64,000 nucleotides of DNA from Bin87 sp965222895 (GCA_965222895.1 CBDCVB010000002.1:682001-746000); one strand, 5' to 3'. Shown: positions 8,088 to 17,401, numbered from the stretch's first letter. The notes: generated by a model from the letters alone, not told the origin. Made by a program: numbers and translations.

Positions 8088-8939
8088 ATGAGGGTTGTTG
8101 AGACTTGCGCTGAGATGATGGCGTTGTGCCGGGAGGTGGAACGCCCGCTGGGGATAGTGCCGACGATGGGGGCGCTGCACGAGGGGCACTTGTCCCTGGT
8201 GAGGCAGGCGCGGGCGGACAACGCTGCGCTGACCGTGTCGATTTTCGTCAACCCCACTCAATTCGGGCCGGCCGAGGATTTTTCACGCTACCCGCGCAGC
8301 ATGGAGCGCGACCTGGAGTTACTGGAGGCGGAAGGAACCGACCTGGTGTTTGCGCCATCTCCCAATGAGGTGTATCCTGATGGATTTGACACCTGGATCG
8401 AACCCGGCGCGGTCGCCGAGGGTCAGGAAGGCGAAGTTCGGCCCGGACACTTCAGGGGCGTGGCAACGGTGGTGGCCAAGCTGTTTACTATCGTAAGACC
8501 CGACCGCGCGTATTTCGGCCAGAAAGACGGCCAGCAGGTGGCGGTCATCCGCCGGATGGCGGCAGATCTCAACCTGGGCGTTGACGTGGTAACGATGCCC
8601 ACCGTGCGGGAGCCGGACGGGTTAGCGATGAGCAGCCGGAATGCCTACCTGAATCCCGATGAGCGCCGGGCGGCAACGGTGATTTACCGGGCGTTGTGCG
8701 CGGCGGAACAACTCTGGCAATCCGGTGAGCGGGACGCTGAGCAGTTGAGGGCGGCGGCGTTCGCAGTCCTGCAAGCCGAGCCGCTGGTGGAGTCGGTGGA
8801 CTACGTCAGCGTGGTGGACGCGGCTACGATGGCGGCGGTGGATGTAGTCCACGGGCGGCGTGTTATGGTGGCGGTGGCGGCGCGGGTGGGCGCGGTGCGG
8901 CTGATAGATAACGTGGTGGCGGGGGAACAGGTTAGTTGA
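8088..8939 (+). CDS. panC: Pantothenate synthetase
   Basis: A 283-residue cytosolic enzyme that joins pantoate and beta-alanine using ATP in coenzyme A synthesis. Signatures are VPTMGALHEGHLSLVR near residues 23-38 (HIGH-type nucleotide motif), FVNPTQFGP, FGQKDGQQVAVIRRM and MSSRNAYL. Length matches the family (about 280). GTG at 8085 and ATG at 8088 are adjacent in-frame starts; the ATG is preferred. No other pantothenate gene (panB or panD) lies in the window. Confidence 0.93.
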   Translation: MRVVETCAEMMALCREVERPLGIVPTMGALHEGHLSLVRQARADNAALTVSIFVNPTQFGPAEDFSRYPRSMERDLELLEAEGTDLVFAPSPNEVYPDGFDTWIEPGAVAEGQEGEVRPGHFRGVATVVAKLFTIVRPDRAYFGQKDGQQVAVIRRMAADLNLGVDVVTMPTVREPDGLAMSSRNAYLNPDERRAATVIYRALCAAEQLWQSGERDAEQLRAAAFAVLQAEPLVESVDYVSVVDAATMAAVDVVHGRRVMVAVAARVGAVRLIDNVVAGEQVS

Positions 8940-8998
8940 CAGCATCACGAATTCTGGTACTTCTACAATTAGGTATGCATAAATAGAACAGCAAGGAT

Positions 8999-11600
8999 AT
9001 GAAAATGTACGAAACGATTCGTGAGCTTTTGCAAGGTAGTGAGTTCTCCGTTGTCGAGACCTTTGAGATACCTAGCATCCCAGCTCGCTTCGCTGATATA
9101 CCGGACTTTCTGCACGAAAGCCAAGTCGGTGCTCGACTCAGCCAGCGGTATAGTAGTGGTCTGTGGCAACATCAGTCCCAAGCGCTGGATGCGCTTGGAC
9201 GTGGTGATAACGTCGTTATATCTACCGGGACGGCTTCAGGCAAGAGCCTTGTATTCCAATCGCTGGCTCTGCATAAGGTGCTTGGTGATCCTGGAAGCCG
9301 CGTCGTTGTATTTTACCCGCTCAGGGCGCTCGTGGCCGACCAGTTGCGCGGCTGGAGAGAAATGGCGCGCGAACTGGGTCTCGATGAGGCTGTAATTGGG
9401 CACATTGACGGGTCGGTGCCTGTTCGAGAGCGAAACGGGATTTTGCAGCAGGCGAAAATCATGGTTATGACTCCAGATGTTTGCCATGCATGGCTCATGT
9501 CAAATTTGGCTACGCCTGCGGTCAGGAATTTCGTAGGATCGCTATCAACGCTGATAATGGACGAGGCGCATACGTTGGAGGGAGTTTTCGGTAGCAATTT
9601 TGCTTTCCTGCTTCGGCGCCTGGTTGCTGCTCGGAACCATCTGATCGGCAGCGAATCAAGGACTCGACCACTGCAACTTGTTGCAGCCACTGCAACGATC
9701 GCCAATCCCGGGGAGCATATGCAGCAACTGACCGGTGCAGAGTTCTCCGTCATTGACTATGAATCCGACGGAGCACCGCGTTACGAGAGAATCGTAGCGC
9801 ATATCGCTTGTCCTGAGAATTCGGAACTCCAAATTGCTAAAGAACTGCAACTCCGGGTGTTAAACCACGGGCAAGAAGGAGGATTCATCACCTTCGTGGA
9901 TTCACGGAAAGGTGTTGAAACGTTAACTATAGCGTCTCAAGAGGACGTAGATTCACTTTCCGATAATCCTGCAGTAGTTCCCTATCGGGCAAGGTTACAC
10001 ACCTGAGGATAGGCGTCGGATTGAACAACAACTCCGCGTGGGCAGCCGTAAAGGCGTCGTATCAACATCCGCGCTCGAACTAGGCATCGACCTGCCTCAT
10101 CTTCGCGTTGGATTCAACGTGGGGGTACCCGCGACACGTAAGGCGTATCGGCAACGTCTGGGGCGGGTTGGTCGCAACGGACCGGGCGCGTTTGTGGTGA
10201 TTGGCCCTCCCAATGCGTTCACTAGATACGGTACATCGTTCTTGGAATACCATGAAAGGTCTGTCGAGCCATCGTACCTCTATTTGGACAATCGCTTCAT
10301 GCAGTTTGCTCACGGGCGATGCCTTGCGAAGGAAACTGAGTGGCTGGCAGCTCCTGCGAATTTGCCAGCAAATATACAGTGGCCCAGCGGATTCGGAGAC
10401 AGGTATGCGGCGGCGCAAGACAGCGGTTTCCGTCCTGTCGAATTTCAGGCAATAGCAGAGCTTGGCGGCGACATCCCACAATATGGGTATCCACTCCGCA
10501 ACGTGGGAGAATTCAATTACCAGATCAAGCGTAACCGAAATTCCGATGGCATTGGTGAAGCGAGTCAATCTCAAGCATTGCGGGAATGCTATCCGGGTGC
10601 CACTTATTTGCACAATGCTCAAGCGTTCGAAGTTACGGCTTGGTTTACTCGCGGTTTCGAACCGTCCATCTTGGTCAAGCCTACGTCTCCACGTCGTTTC
10701 ACGCGGCCCCGGATATCAACATGGGTCAATACGGGCGTAACAGCGGAGGATGTCGTTGATGGACATTTTGCCAAAGGAGAAAACGGGTTCCTCGCAGAGT
10801 GTCAGATGCAGATAACCGAACGAGTTGAGGGATATATCGATGCGCAAGGGCAATACCAAGCGTACCAAGATCTCCAGCAGCACAATCCTGCCATGCGTGC
10901 TCGGTCTCGACGCTTCAACACCAGTGGGGTTGTTCTTTGCATTGACGAGGATTGGTTCAAGAAAGAGTCAGTGAGGCACTCATTCTCCGACAAGTTGCGG
11001 GAAGTATTTGCTCACGAATATAGCCTGATGCAACAGGACATCGGCTCTGCGTTCACCTATATCGCTGTTCGAGGCACCGAGGGAACTACGCCTCGAAACG
11101 CTTGTATCGCAGTGTTCGACAATACCTACGGAAGCTTACGGTTCACAGAGAAGCTGTACCTTGAGTTTGAGCATATACTTGGGCGTTTGGCTGTTGCAGT
11201 GGAATCAGACGCCGATCCCGAGCGAGAACAGGCAGAATTCCAGACCATAGCAGGTAAGGTCCGCGAAACCATCGCTTCCTTTTCTGCCGGCACTCTTACT
11301 GGCTCGCGGGCTGATGAGCCGGTCGTTGGTTACGAGCAGGTCTTCGCGGAGGGATCGCGTGTGTATTTCCGTGAACGGGGGCAAATCGCAAGGGACGTGG
11401 AGGTCATTCAGCCGACCATAATGGATGGTAGTCTCATGTATCAGGTGAAGGTGGATGCCAACTCTGGTGTTACTACGCGTAAATGGGTTCCAGCGGACCG
11501 CGTAGAGCCGTCCGCTGATGCAGACGCTTGGGAACTCGTTTGGTGGAATCGTGCAACGGAAGCCTACGAGGATCCGCCAGGCGATGCCGATAATGGCTAA
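8999..11600 (+). pseudogene. Frameshifted DEAD/DEAH helicase of the YprA/MrfA type
   Basis: Two successive reading frames (8999-10006 and from about 9993 to 11600) together give one superfamily-2 helicase of about 866 residues. The first part has STGTASGKS (Walker A) and MDEAH (motif II). The second has STSALELGID and QRLGRVGRNG (motifs V-VI) plus YPGATYLHNAQAFEV, typical of the YprA/MrfA group. Removing one A of GCAAGG at 9991-9992 restores PYRAGYTPEDRRRIE, the family consensus across the junction, so a single-base insertion explains the break. It may be a true mutation or a sequencing error. The C-terminal part lacks the cysteine cluster of MrfA. The gene is visibly richer in A+T than panC upstream, hinting at transfer; related helicases act in DNA repair and some defence loci. 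Confidence 0.8.
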
Positions 11601-11835
11601 GCGATTGCAGGTGCTGCTGGACGAGGCCGAATACGCGGCGATTCACGATGCGGCGCAACGGCAACAGATGAGTGTGTCGGAGTGGGTTCGGCAGGCGCTC
11701 TGCGCCGCCCGACGCACCAACCAGGATGAAGTCGAAAGAAAATTGCAGGCTTTGGAAAAAGCGGCGCAGTGCAACCACCCTACTGCGGACATTGACCAGA
11801 TGTTGCGCGAGATAGAAGCAGGCCGGTGGCTTTAG
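11593..11835 (+). CDS. Antitoxin, ribbon-helix-helix type (VapB-like)
   Basis: An 80-residue protein with an N-terminal ribbon-helix-helix pattern (KRLQVLLDEAEYAAIHDAA...MSVSEWVRQAL), followed by a charged tail that would embrace the toxin. It begins inside the last eight bases of the helicase gene and its end overlaps the PIN-domain toxin gene by ten bases, the standard arrangement of a toxin-antitoxin operon with autoregulation by the antitoxin. The family name is inferred from fold pattern and partner. Confidence 0.8.
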   Translation: MAKRLQVLLDEAEYAAIHDAAQRQQMSVSEWVRQALCAARRTNQDEVERKLQALEKAAQCNHPTADIDQMLREIEAGRWL

Positions 11836-12230
11836 TGGTTTTCGTCGATTCGAATGTGCCTATGTATATTGTAGGCGCACCACATCCTAATCAGTCCCGC
11901 GCTATCAGCATAACCAAGGAACTCGTCCAGAACGGCGAGCGCATCATTACGGATGTCGAGGTGTACCAGGAGATATTGCATCGCTACACGGCGATACGGC
12001 GTCCGGAGGCGATTGACGATGCATTTGAGGTACTCGATGCGTTGGCCGACGATGTTTTGACTTACGGAATGCCGGAAGTTCGTGCCGCCCGTGCGCTGCT
12101 CGTTACGATTCCCGGCATATCGGCGCGAGCCGCTCTACACATCGCCGTGATGCAAGCGGCTGGCTGTAGCCGCATTTTTAGTTTTGATGCCGGGTTTGAT
12201 AGTTGTCTCGGCCTCGGGCGCGTCAGTTAA
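11826..12230 (+). CDS. PIN-domain toxin (VapC-like ribonuclease)
   Basis: A 134-residue PIN-domain protein. The acidic residues expected of the Mg2+-dependent ribonuclease site are seen: D in FVDSNVPMY near residue 8, E in TDVEVYQEIL near residue 45, and D in FSFDAGFD near residue 122. The GTG start at 11826 overlaps the antitoxin gene by ten bases, so translation is coupled. Family members cleave tRNA or rRNA and arrest growth when the antitoxin is degraded. Its stop lies 11 bases from the convergent etfA stop. Confidence 0.83.
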   Translation: MALVVFVDSNVPMYIVGAPHPNQSRAISITKELVQNGERIITDVEVYQEILHRYTAIRRPEAIDDAFEVLDALADDVLTYGMPEVRAARALLVTIPGISARAALHIAVMQAAGCSRIFSFDAGFDSCLGLGRVS

Positions 12231-12241
12231 CCCGCCCTGTC

Positions 12242-13240
12242 CTACGATTGCGTTAGCTCCCGCACCGTTTCGGTCAGCGCCGGTATCACCTTTTCCCAAT
12301 CTCCCACTACACCGTAACGCGCTTCCTTGAAAATGTTGGCGTCGCCATCTTTGTTGATGGCGACGATGGCTTTGGAGCCGCTGCAGCCGGCCATGTGCTG
12401 GCTGGCCCCTGAGATGGCAACGGTGATGTAGAGGTCGGGGGTGATTGTTTTGCCGGTCAGGCCCACCTGTTGGTTGGCGGGCACCCAGCCGGAATCGACG
12501 GCAGCGCGGGATGCGCCTACTGCGCCACCGAGGAGGGCGGCCAATTCTTCCAGCTGGGCAAAGGGTTCTGGGCCGCCCAGGCCCCGGCCGCCTGACACCA
12601 CGATGCGGGCGTCTTCAAGTTTGATACCGGCGGCTGCTTCCTGAACGACATCCACGACTCGGCTTTTCGCTTCGGATGCGTCGATGTCCACTGGGTAGGC
12701 AATCACTTCGCCGGAACGGGCAGCGTCAGCGTCCAGGGGTTCGTAGGTTTTGGGTCGCACCGCGGCAATCTGTGGGGTCTGATTGCAGCTGACCACAGCG
12801 ACGGCGCTCCCGCCATACACCGGTCGATTCGCCAAAAGTCGGCCGGTGCCAGCGTCCACGCCCACTTCGAGGCAATCCTGGGCCAGGCCAACACCGAGGC
12901 GGAACGCCAGCCGTGGCGCAAGTTCGCGCCCTTCGTTGTTGCGAGAAATCAGGATTATGCCGGGGTTGGTCTCGGTCACTACCGACTGCATCGCCGAAAG
13001 GTACAGGTCGGGATGGTACTCCTGCAATGCCGGGCTGGTGACTGATAGCACCCGGTCGGCGCCTTGGGAGATGGCCTGTTGCGGCGCACCGGCGGTATCG
13101 GCGCCCAACAGCGCTATGGTTAGTTCCTGCCCGAGGCTGTCCGCCAGCGACCGGCCGGCGGCCAGCAGTTCCTGAGCGGTGGAACCCAGCTGACCGGCGG
13201 GAGCATCTCCGAAAACCAGAACTCCGGTTGCGTCTGCCAT
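12242..13240 (-). CDS. etfA: Electron transfer flavoprotein alpha subunit
   Basis: A 332-residue FAD-binding ETF alpha subunit. The C-terminal flavin domain shows SGGRGLGGPEPF near residue 216, GASRAAVDSGWVP, and VGLTGKTITPDLYI...GASQHMAGCSGSKAIVAINKD, which bind FAD and shape the subunit interface. ETF accepts electrons from acyl-CoA or other dehydrogenases and hands them to the quinone pool or a bifurcating partner. It follows etfB by 36 bases in one operon. No ETF-quinone oxidoreductase or acyl-CoA dehydrogenase gene is in the window. Confidence 0.93.
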   Translation of the reverse strand: MADATGVLVFGDAPAGQLGSTAQELLAAGRSLADSLGQELTIALLGADTAGAPQQAISQGADRVLSVTSPALQEYHPDLYLSAMQSVVTETNPGIILISRNNEGRELAPRLAFRLGVGLAQDCLEVGVDAGTGRLLANRPVYGGSAVAVVSCNQTPQIAAVRPKTYEPLDADAARSGEVIAYPVDIDASEAKSRVVDVVQEAAAGIKLEDARIVVSGGRGLGGPEPFAQLEELAALLGGAVGASRAAVDSGWVPANQQVGLTGKTITPDLYITVAISGASQHMAGCSGSKAIVAINKDGDANIFKEARYGVVGDWEKVIPALTETVRELTQS

Positions 13241-13276
13241 TATTGTCTCCGTTGGTGGTTGGAAGCAGTGAGGGGA

Positions 13277-14077
13277 CTAGATAAAGCGGTCTTCGCGCAG
13301 GCGCAGGGCCAGCTTGCGGGCCGCGTCCGCGTCATCGTCGCCCTCGATGAGTTCGCATTCCTGATCGCTCTGGGGAATGAAAAGGTCGTGCAATGTTATG
13401 CGTGGCTCCAGCTGGTCAGGATTCAGGTCCAGGTCGCCGGTTGTCCAGACGGTGGGGCGTTTGCGGGTGGCGGCCATGATGCCACGCAGCGTGGGATAGC
13501 GCGGCTGTCCCAGCTCATTGCTAACGGTTACCAACGCCGGAAGTTGAGCTTCAACTACATCGTAGCCGTCCGGCGCCAGGCGCTCAACAACCACCTTGTT
13601 GTCCTGCACGTTCACCTTTTTGCACAGGGTGATGCAGGCCATGCCGAGGGTTTCGGCGACACCCAGGGGAACCTGCGCGTTGTCCCAGTCGGAAGCTTGC
13701 CGTCCGCAGATTATCAAATCGAATCCGCCCAGTTTTTTGATGGCGGCGGCCAGCATTTGCACCGTCAGAAAGGCGTCGATGGTGTTGGTGAACGCGTCGC
13801 CTTGCAGCAAAACGAGCTCATCGGCGCCCATGGACAGTGGCTTTTTCATCACGTCTAGAGCGAAAGCCGAGCCTGACGAAATTACGGTGATGGTGGCGTC
13901 CTGCGCATCCTTGATTTGGAGGGCAGCTTCCACGGCGTTCTCGTCAAAACCATTGACCACCGGCGGGATGTTGGGCGGTGTGACGACTTGCAGGGAATTG
14001 CTGTCGATTCTAAAGGCGGCGGCCGGCATCTCAGGGTCAACGACCTGTTTGGCGAGCACGCAAATGTTAACGGGCAT
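13277..14077 (-). CDS. etfB: Electron transfer flavoprotein beta subunit
   Basis: A 266-residue beta subunit that binds AMP and forms the heterodimer with EtfA. Motifs include the N-terminal ICVLAKQVVDPE, NGFDENAVEAALQIKD, the signature LIICGRQASDWDNAQVP near 140-156, and VERLAPDGYDVVEAQLPALVTVSNELGQPRYPTLRGI in pieces toward the end. Length is normal (250-265). It is the first gene of the etfBA operon; the palindromic repeat at 14185-14270 stands upstream, leaving about 110 bases for a promoter that I could not identify clearly. Confidence 0.93.
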   Translation of the reverse strand: MPVNICVLAKQVVDPEMPAAAFRIDSNSLQVVTPPNIPPVVNGFDENAVEAALQIKDAQDATITVISSGSAFALDVMKKPLSMGADELVLLQGDAFTNTIDAFLTVQMLAAAIKKLGGFDLIICGRQASDWDNAQVPLGVAETLGMACITLCKKVNVQDNKVVVERLAPDGYDVVEAQLPALVTVSNELGQPRYPTLRGIMAATRKRPTVWTTGDLDLNPDQLEPRITLHDLFIPQSDQECELIEGDDDADAARKLALRLREDRFI

Positions 14078-14184
14078 CAGGAAAAGGCTCCCCTCGTGCG
14101 AAGGATAAAAAGGACTATGTGAAAGTTATCACTAGCCTATGGCAGTGTCAAACAAAGGCGGCCTCGCCCCAGAGCCCTTTGGTT

Positions 14185-14270
14185 GTCATTGCGAGGAGCG
14201 ATAGCGACGTGGCAATTTCGTTAGGCCCATGCCGTCGAGAACGAGATTGCCACGCTGTGCTCGCAATGAC
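14185..14270. repeat. Palindromic dispersed repeat, copy B
   Basis: An 86-bp inverted repeat opening with GTCATTGCGAGGAGCG and closing with GCTCGCAATGAC, with inner arms GTGGCAATTTCG / CGAGATTGCCAC. It shares the core of copy A but lacks its GTACCCACTTTGTC ends. It fills most of the gap between the aldo/keto reductase stop and the etfB start and could fold as a transcript end. Confidence 0.8.
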
Positions 14271-14281
14271 GGTTGCATGAA

Positions 14282-15289
14282 CTAGATTTCGCGAAACGCG
14301 GGCTCCGGTTCTTCAATGTAGAAATTGTTGGCCCAGAGGTCGTCGATGATGGCCTGATCGCCTTCCGTAATATCCGGGGTGTCCACCGCGTCCGAGTATT
14401 CTTGCAACTCCTCCAGCGTGGTGAAATTGGGGAGCACGCTGGTGATAGTGGGTTGGTGGAGCACAAATTGAATGGCAGCCTGGCTCATGGTGCGCCCCAC
14501 CTCTTCGCCGGCCAGGAACTTCACCTGATCGACTTTGACCAGAGCCTCGGTGAGCCACTGATGCCTACGGAAGGAACGGTGGTCGGACTCTTCGAACTCC
14601 GGTGGTGCGTCGTACCGGCCGGTCAAGGCTTCCGAGGCATGGGGCACGCGGGACAACAATCCGACCTGTTCCCGGTCGGCGATGGGGAAGAAGTCCTTGG
14701 CCGGGTCCTGCTCCAGGATGCTGTAGATTATCTGCATACTGCTGACGTGTCGCTCTTCCATGCTGGCCTGCCCCTCTTCAAACCACCCGATGTCCGGCCC
14801 CAGAGCGGAGCCGTAGTGCCGGATTTTACCCTCGTCTTTGAGGGCTTCCAGCGTCTCGAAAACTTCGTCGTCTTCGATGGTGGCAATGCGTGGGTTGTGC
14901 AGTTGATACAGGTCTATGTAGTCAGTGTTCAGGCGGCGCAGAGATTGCTCACAGGCGAAACGGATGAACTCTGGCTCAAACTTCTGCGGTCGTTCCCCAT
15001 GCCCAATGCGCGGCGTGGACTGGTCGTAGAAGTCGTAACCGAATTTGGTAGCGATAATCATTTCGTGCCGGCGGTGGCCCATGAACTTGGCGAGCACTTC
15101 TTCTCCATAACCCTCGCCGTAAGTGTCGGCGGTATCGAAGAAGTTGATGCCCAGTTCGAGGGCTTCTTCGAGGAGGCTGCGGCGCATCTCCTCTGGGATG
15201 CGGCCCCACCAGTTGGTGGCCACGGTCCAGACGCCAAAGCCAACTTCGGACAGCATTAGATCGGTGCGGGGGAGATTGCGGTATTTCAT
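14282..15289 (-). CDS. Aldo/keto reductase
   Basis: A 335-residue NADPH-dependent oxidoreductase with the (beta/alpha)8 fold. It shows FDTADTYGEGYGEEVLAKF near residues 50-68 (catalytic Asp and Tyr), the lysine in IATKFGYD, the His-containing YIDLYQLHNP, and a late phosphate-binding region (SVLPNFTTLEEL). It resembles the YhdN/YccK-like AKR group acting on small aldehydes or sugars. The ATG at 15289 has AAGGA upstream. Substrate cannot be told from sequence. It may be transcribed alone; the palindromic repeat follows its stop. Confidence 0.88.
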   Translation of the reverse strand: MKYRNLPRTDLMLSEVGFGVWTVATNWWGRIPEEMRRSLLEEALELGINFFDTADTYGEGYGEEVLAKFMGHRRHEMIIATKFGYDFYDQSTPRIGHGERPQKFEPEFIRFACEQSLRRLNTDYIDLYQLHNPRIATIEDDEVFETLEALKDEGKIRHYGSALGPDIGWFEEGQASMEERHVSSMQIIYSILEQDPAKDFFPIADREQVGLLSRVPHASEALTGRYDAPPEFEESDHRSFRRHQWLTEALVKVDQVKFLAGEEVGRTMSQAAIQFVLHQPTITSVLPNFTTLEELQEYSDAVDTPDITEGDQAIIDDLWANNFYIEEPEPAFREI

Positions 15290-15315
15290 GGTGGTTGTCC
15301 TTACTGTGGGTCGGA

Positions 15316-15759
15316 TCAGTGAGTTGCCGGGTATATTTCGTCGGGCCTGACCATCATGGCAAGTATAGCGGCAACGGTAGCGTTTCGCGCGTGGTAGCCA
15401 AATATTCCGGCGTGCGACGGATCATGATCTTCACCCGGGGCCATGAACCGGATGCGCACGTCCACGGCGTCCCCACAGGCGGCAACGCATTCCCCTACGT
15501 TGAGCACTGCGAACAAGGCCGTGCTCCTGACGCGAAAGCCTTTGTCAGTTAGTGCTTGGCGAACACCGGAGATTTGGATGTCGCGGTCTGAATCGGAGAA
15601 ATACTCCAGCCAGTTGGTGGACAAATACTCCTCGCCAGGGCGTAGCCGAAAGGCAGTATCGATCAACCCTCCGCTAGCGCCAATGTCGCGTGGTCGGCAA
15701 TGCCGGACTACGTGGTGTGCAGGTGGGAGCTGGCGACGGCTTGGTTGTCCTTGAACCAT
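15316..15759 (-). CDS. Hypothetical protein, coupled to upstream ORFan
   Basis: A 147-residue soluble protein that I do not recognise. A recognisable block, AFRLRPGEEYLSTNWLEYF near residues 40-60, is followed by a mixed alpha/beta region with scattered Cys and His and HDPSHAGIFGYHA. Its first codons overlap the end of the upstream gene (15708-16193) in another frame. The start is uncertain: GTG 15768 and ATG 15759 both lie in the overlap, and the block that looks conserved begins only about 30 residues later. Possible two-protein unit. Confidence 0.55.
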   Translation of the reverse strand: MVQGQPSRRQLPPAHHVVRHCRPRDIGASGGLIDTAFRLRPGEEYLSTNWLEYFSDSDRDIQISGVRQALTDKGFRVRSTALFAVLNVGECVAACGDAVDVRIRFMAPGEDHDPSHAGIFGYHARNATVAAILAMMVRPDEIYPATH

Positions 15760-16193
15760 GTGAACCACTCTCTCCCGGCTATCAGTTGCTCCGTTATGAA
15801 TAAGCGACTGCCAATTTCGCTGCCGTCATTGACGTCAGCAAAGTATCCATCCGATTTGCGAGCAGCGTACATAACGTTGTCCGTGTCCATGAACCAGAGA
15901 CTAATCCGGCGATAATCAGGAAACCGCCAAACCGCGCAAATCCAGCCTTCCGGAGAGCAGCCCAAATCCACCGGTCCCTCCGATTCCACTGCCCCGAAAA
16001 ACGCCAAAAACCCCTGCGCGCTTTCCAGCGTAACAGGAACATCGCCATCATTCAGGTCGTCCTCCGACGCAAAATAAGCAATGCGGTCGGCAAGGTCAGG
16101 GCGCTCCCAGCCACGCAGGACATCGCATATCTCTGCGATGGAACGGAGGTGGGCGATGGCGTCCGGGGGAAGGGGGCGGGAGGTGGGGGACAT
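15708..16193 (-). CDS. Hypothetical protein
   Basis: A 161-residue acidic protein without a family I can name. It begins with a Pro-rich segment, then a helix (DAIAHLRSIAEICDVL), an aromatic-rich middle (GWICAVWRFPDYRRISLWFMD) and an end rich in Trp/Phe (REWFTWFKDNQAV). No signal peptide or membrane helix is visible. Its end overlaps the next gene by about 50 bases, suggesting co-translation. The 3' neighbour is unrecognised too, and the pair lies on the flank of the restriction-modification island, so it may be accessory cargo. Confidence 0.55.
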   Translation of the reverse strand: MSPTSRPLPPDAIAHLRSIAEICDVLRGWERPDLADRIAYFASEDDLNDGDVPVTLESAQGFLAFFGAVESEGPVDLGCSPEGWICAVWRFPDYRRISLWFMDTDNVMYAARKSDGYFADVNDGSEIGSRLFITEQLIAGREWFTWFKDNQAVASSHLHTT

Positions 16194-16230
16194 GGTATTG
16201 AGGTGCCTTTGTGGGGGCCTGCGGGTGATT

Positions 16231-16262
16231 GGTACGATCAGTCGCTAGACATTCGCTGTACC
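16231..16262 (+). promoter_or_regulatory. Candidate operator upstream of XRE-nuclease gene
   Basis: Inverted arms GGTAC (16231-16235) and GTACC (16258-16262) flank AGTCGCTAGAC, itself nearly a palindrome, 20-50 bases before the start of a gene whose product has an XRE DNA-binding domain. This resembles controller-protein boxes of restriction systems in place and form, but the match is loose. Confidence 0.3.
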
Positions 16263-16282
16263 CGACAACAGAATAACCGACT

Positions 16283-17401
16283 ATGGGCGGCTCTGGCAAA
16301 CCGATATTTGGCAACAATGTTAGGCAATTCCGTGAAGCGCTAGGGATGACACAAGAAAAACTTGCCGAAGCCGCAGAACTGGATAGGTCGTATATCGGTG
16401 GTGTCGAGCGAGGCGAGCGCAATCCCACGCTCAACTCAATTTTACGATTGGCGTCTGCATTGAGGATTGGGCCGGGGCTTCTTTTCGACGGTATCGGTGG
16501 TGATGTCCAAATACCTGACCACCCGGACGGAATTACGTCGGTTGCCACAGATGATCGGTTGCTAATTCGGTTCAAGTATGACCAGCATGACGCAGAGTAT
16601 CAGTTGCCGGGTGCAACGCGACGGGAATTTGACGAGGTAGTGAATGTACTCAAAAACGGGTTGGCGTCCGGCAACAGACGAGCCGACGCTGTATCTGATG
16701 CGTTCTTGCGGGCCGTACAAACTTGGCCGGACGCCAACCCTTCCGATTTATGGACGTTTCTAATCAATCGCGCTTATTGCGATCGCTCCAATCATCCGGA
16801 GATTAATTCTCGACTCAATCTGGAGCAAAGTTGGAAACGAACCAGTGGATGGGCTCTGGAGCGGATTTTGGTTGAACATTACCGGATATTCCTCGTCAGT
16901 AACGGCGTAACCATAAAGATAAGCGGCAAAGCCGAAAAAGCCCGGCTATTAGGTGGGATTGATGACCCCCGTGTCGTAGCTGATAAAGCGGATATACTAC
17001 TTTCGTATGATGCCGACGGCGTAGAGCGATTACTCGGCGTGGTACATGTCAAGGCCAGCGTTGCGGAAAGGCGCACCGACGATGTTCCAATGAGCCGGGC
17101 CCTAATTGAAGCTGGTTATCTTTCGGTGTTTTGGACAATGGATGCCAAGAGCTTTCCCGCGGATTATCCGGTAAATCGTGGCGAGTTTGGAGACAGTAGC
17201 GATGAGCAGATAAGTGACAAGAGGCGTGATTTTGAGGAACACGGCCACTTTTCTGCCTGCTTTTCCTACAATCAGAATACGATGCCAACGTCGGATAATA
17301 GCAATGCAGTAGCTCGGATATTTGTATGCGATTTTAGAAATCCAGATGACCGTTTCTCGCAGTTTCTGATCGCCGCTTTTCACCAGCGATTGACCCGTTA
17401 G
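16283..17401 (+). CDS. XRE repressor domain fused to type II restriction endonuclease (BsaWI-like)
   Basis: A 372-residue fusion. Residues 11-65 form an XRE/Cro helix-turn-helix (MTQEKLAEAAELDRSYIGGVERG). Residues ~110-370 resemble the BsaWI group of restriction nucleases, with a PD-(D/E)xK-like core: D237 in KADILL and H255-V-K257-A-S in GVVHVKAS followed by AERRTDDVPMS. Such nucleases cut short palindromes; BsaWI itself recognises WCCGGW, but the specificity here is unknown. A fused XRE domain could let the enzyme regulate its own gene, as separate controller proteins do. The gene runs convergently into a methyltransferase gene and shares 68 bases with it. The island is more AT-rich than the flanks. 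Confidence 0.75.
   Translation: MGGSGKPIFGNNVRQFREALGMTQEKLAEAAELDRSYIGGVERGERNPTLNSILRLASALRIGPGLLFDGIGGDVQIPDHPDGITSVATDDRLLIRFKYDQHDAEYQLPGATRREFDEVVNVLKNGLASGNRRADAVSDAFLRAVQTWPDANPSDLWTFLINRAYCDRSNHPEINSRLNLEQSWKRTSGWALERILVEHYRIFLVSNGVTIKISGKAEKARLLGGIDDPRVVADKADILLSYDADGVERLLGVVHVKASVAERRTDDVPMSRALIEAGYLSVFWTMDAKSFPADYPVNRGEFGDSSDEQISDKRRDFEEHGHFSACFSYNQNTMPTSDNSNAVARIFVCDFRNPDDRFSQFLIAAFHQRLTR

Noticed and set aside
8936..8969. Promoter TTGACA ... TACAAT before the helicase gene
   Set aside because: The spacer is 22 bases, too long for a sigma-70 promoter, and TTGACA is part of the panC stop region.
14273..15259. A 328-codon open frame opposite the aldo/keto reductase
   Set aside because: The minus-strand reading has clear enzyme motifs; the plus-strand frame is compositional shadow with no family pattern.
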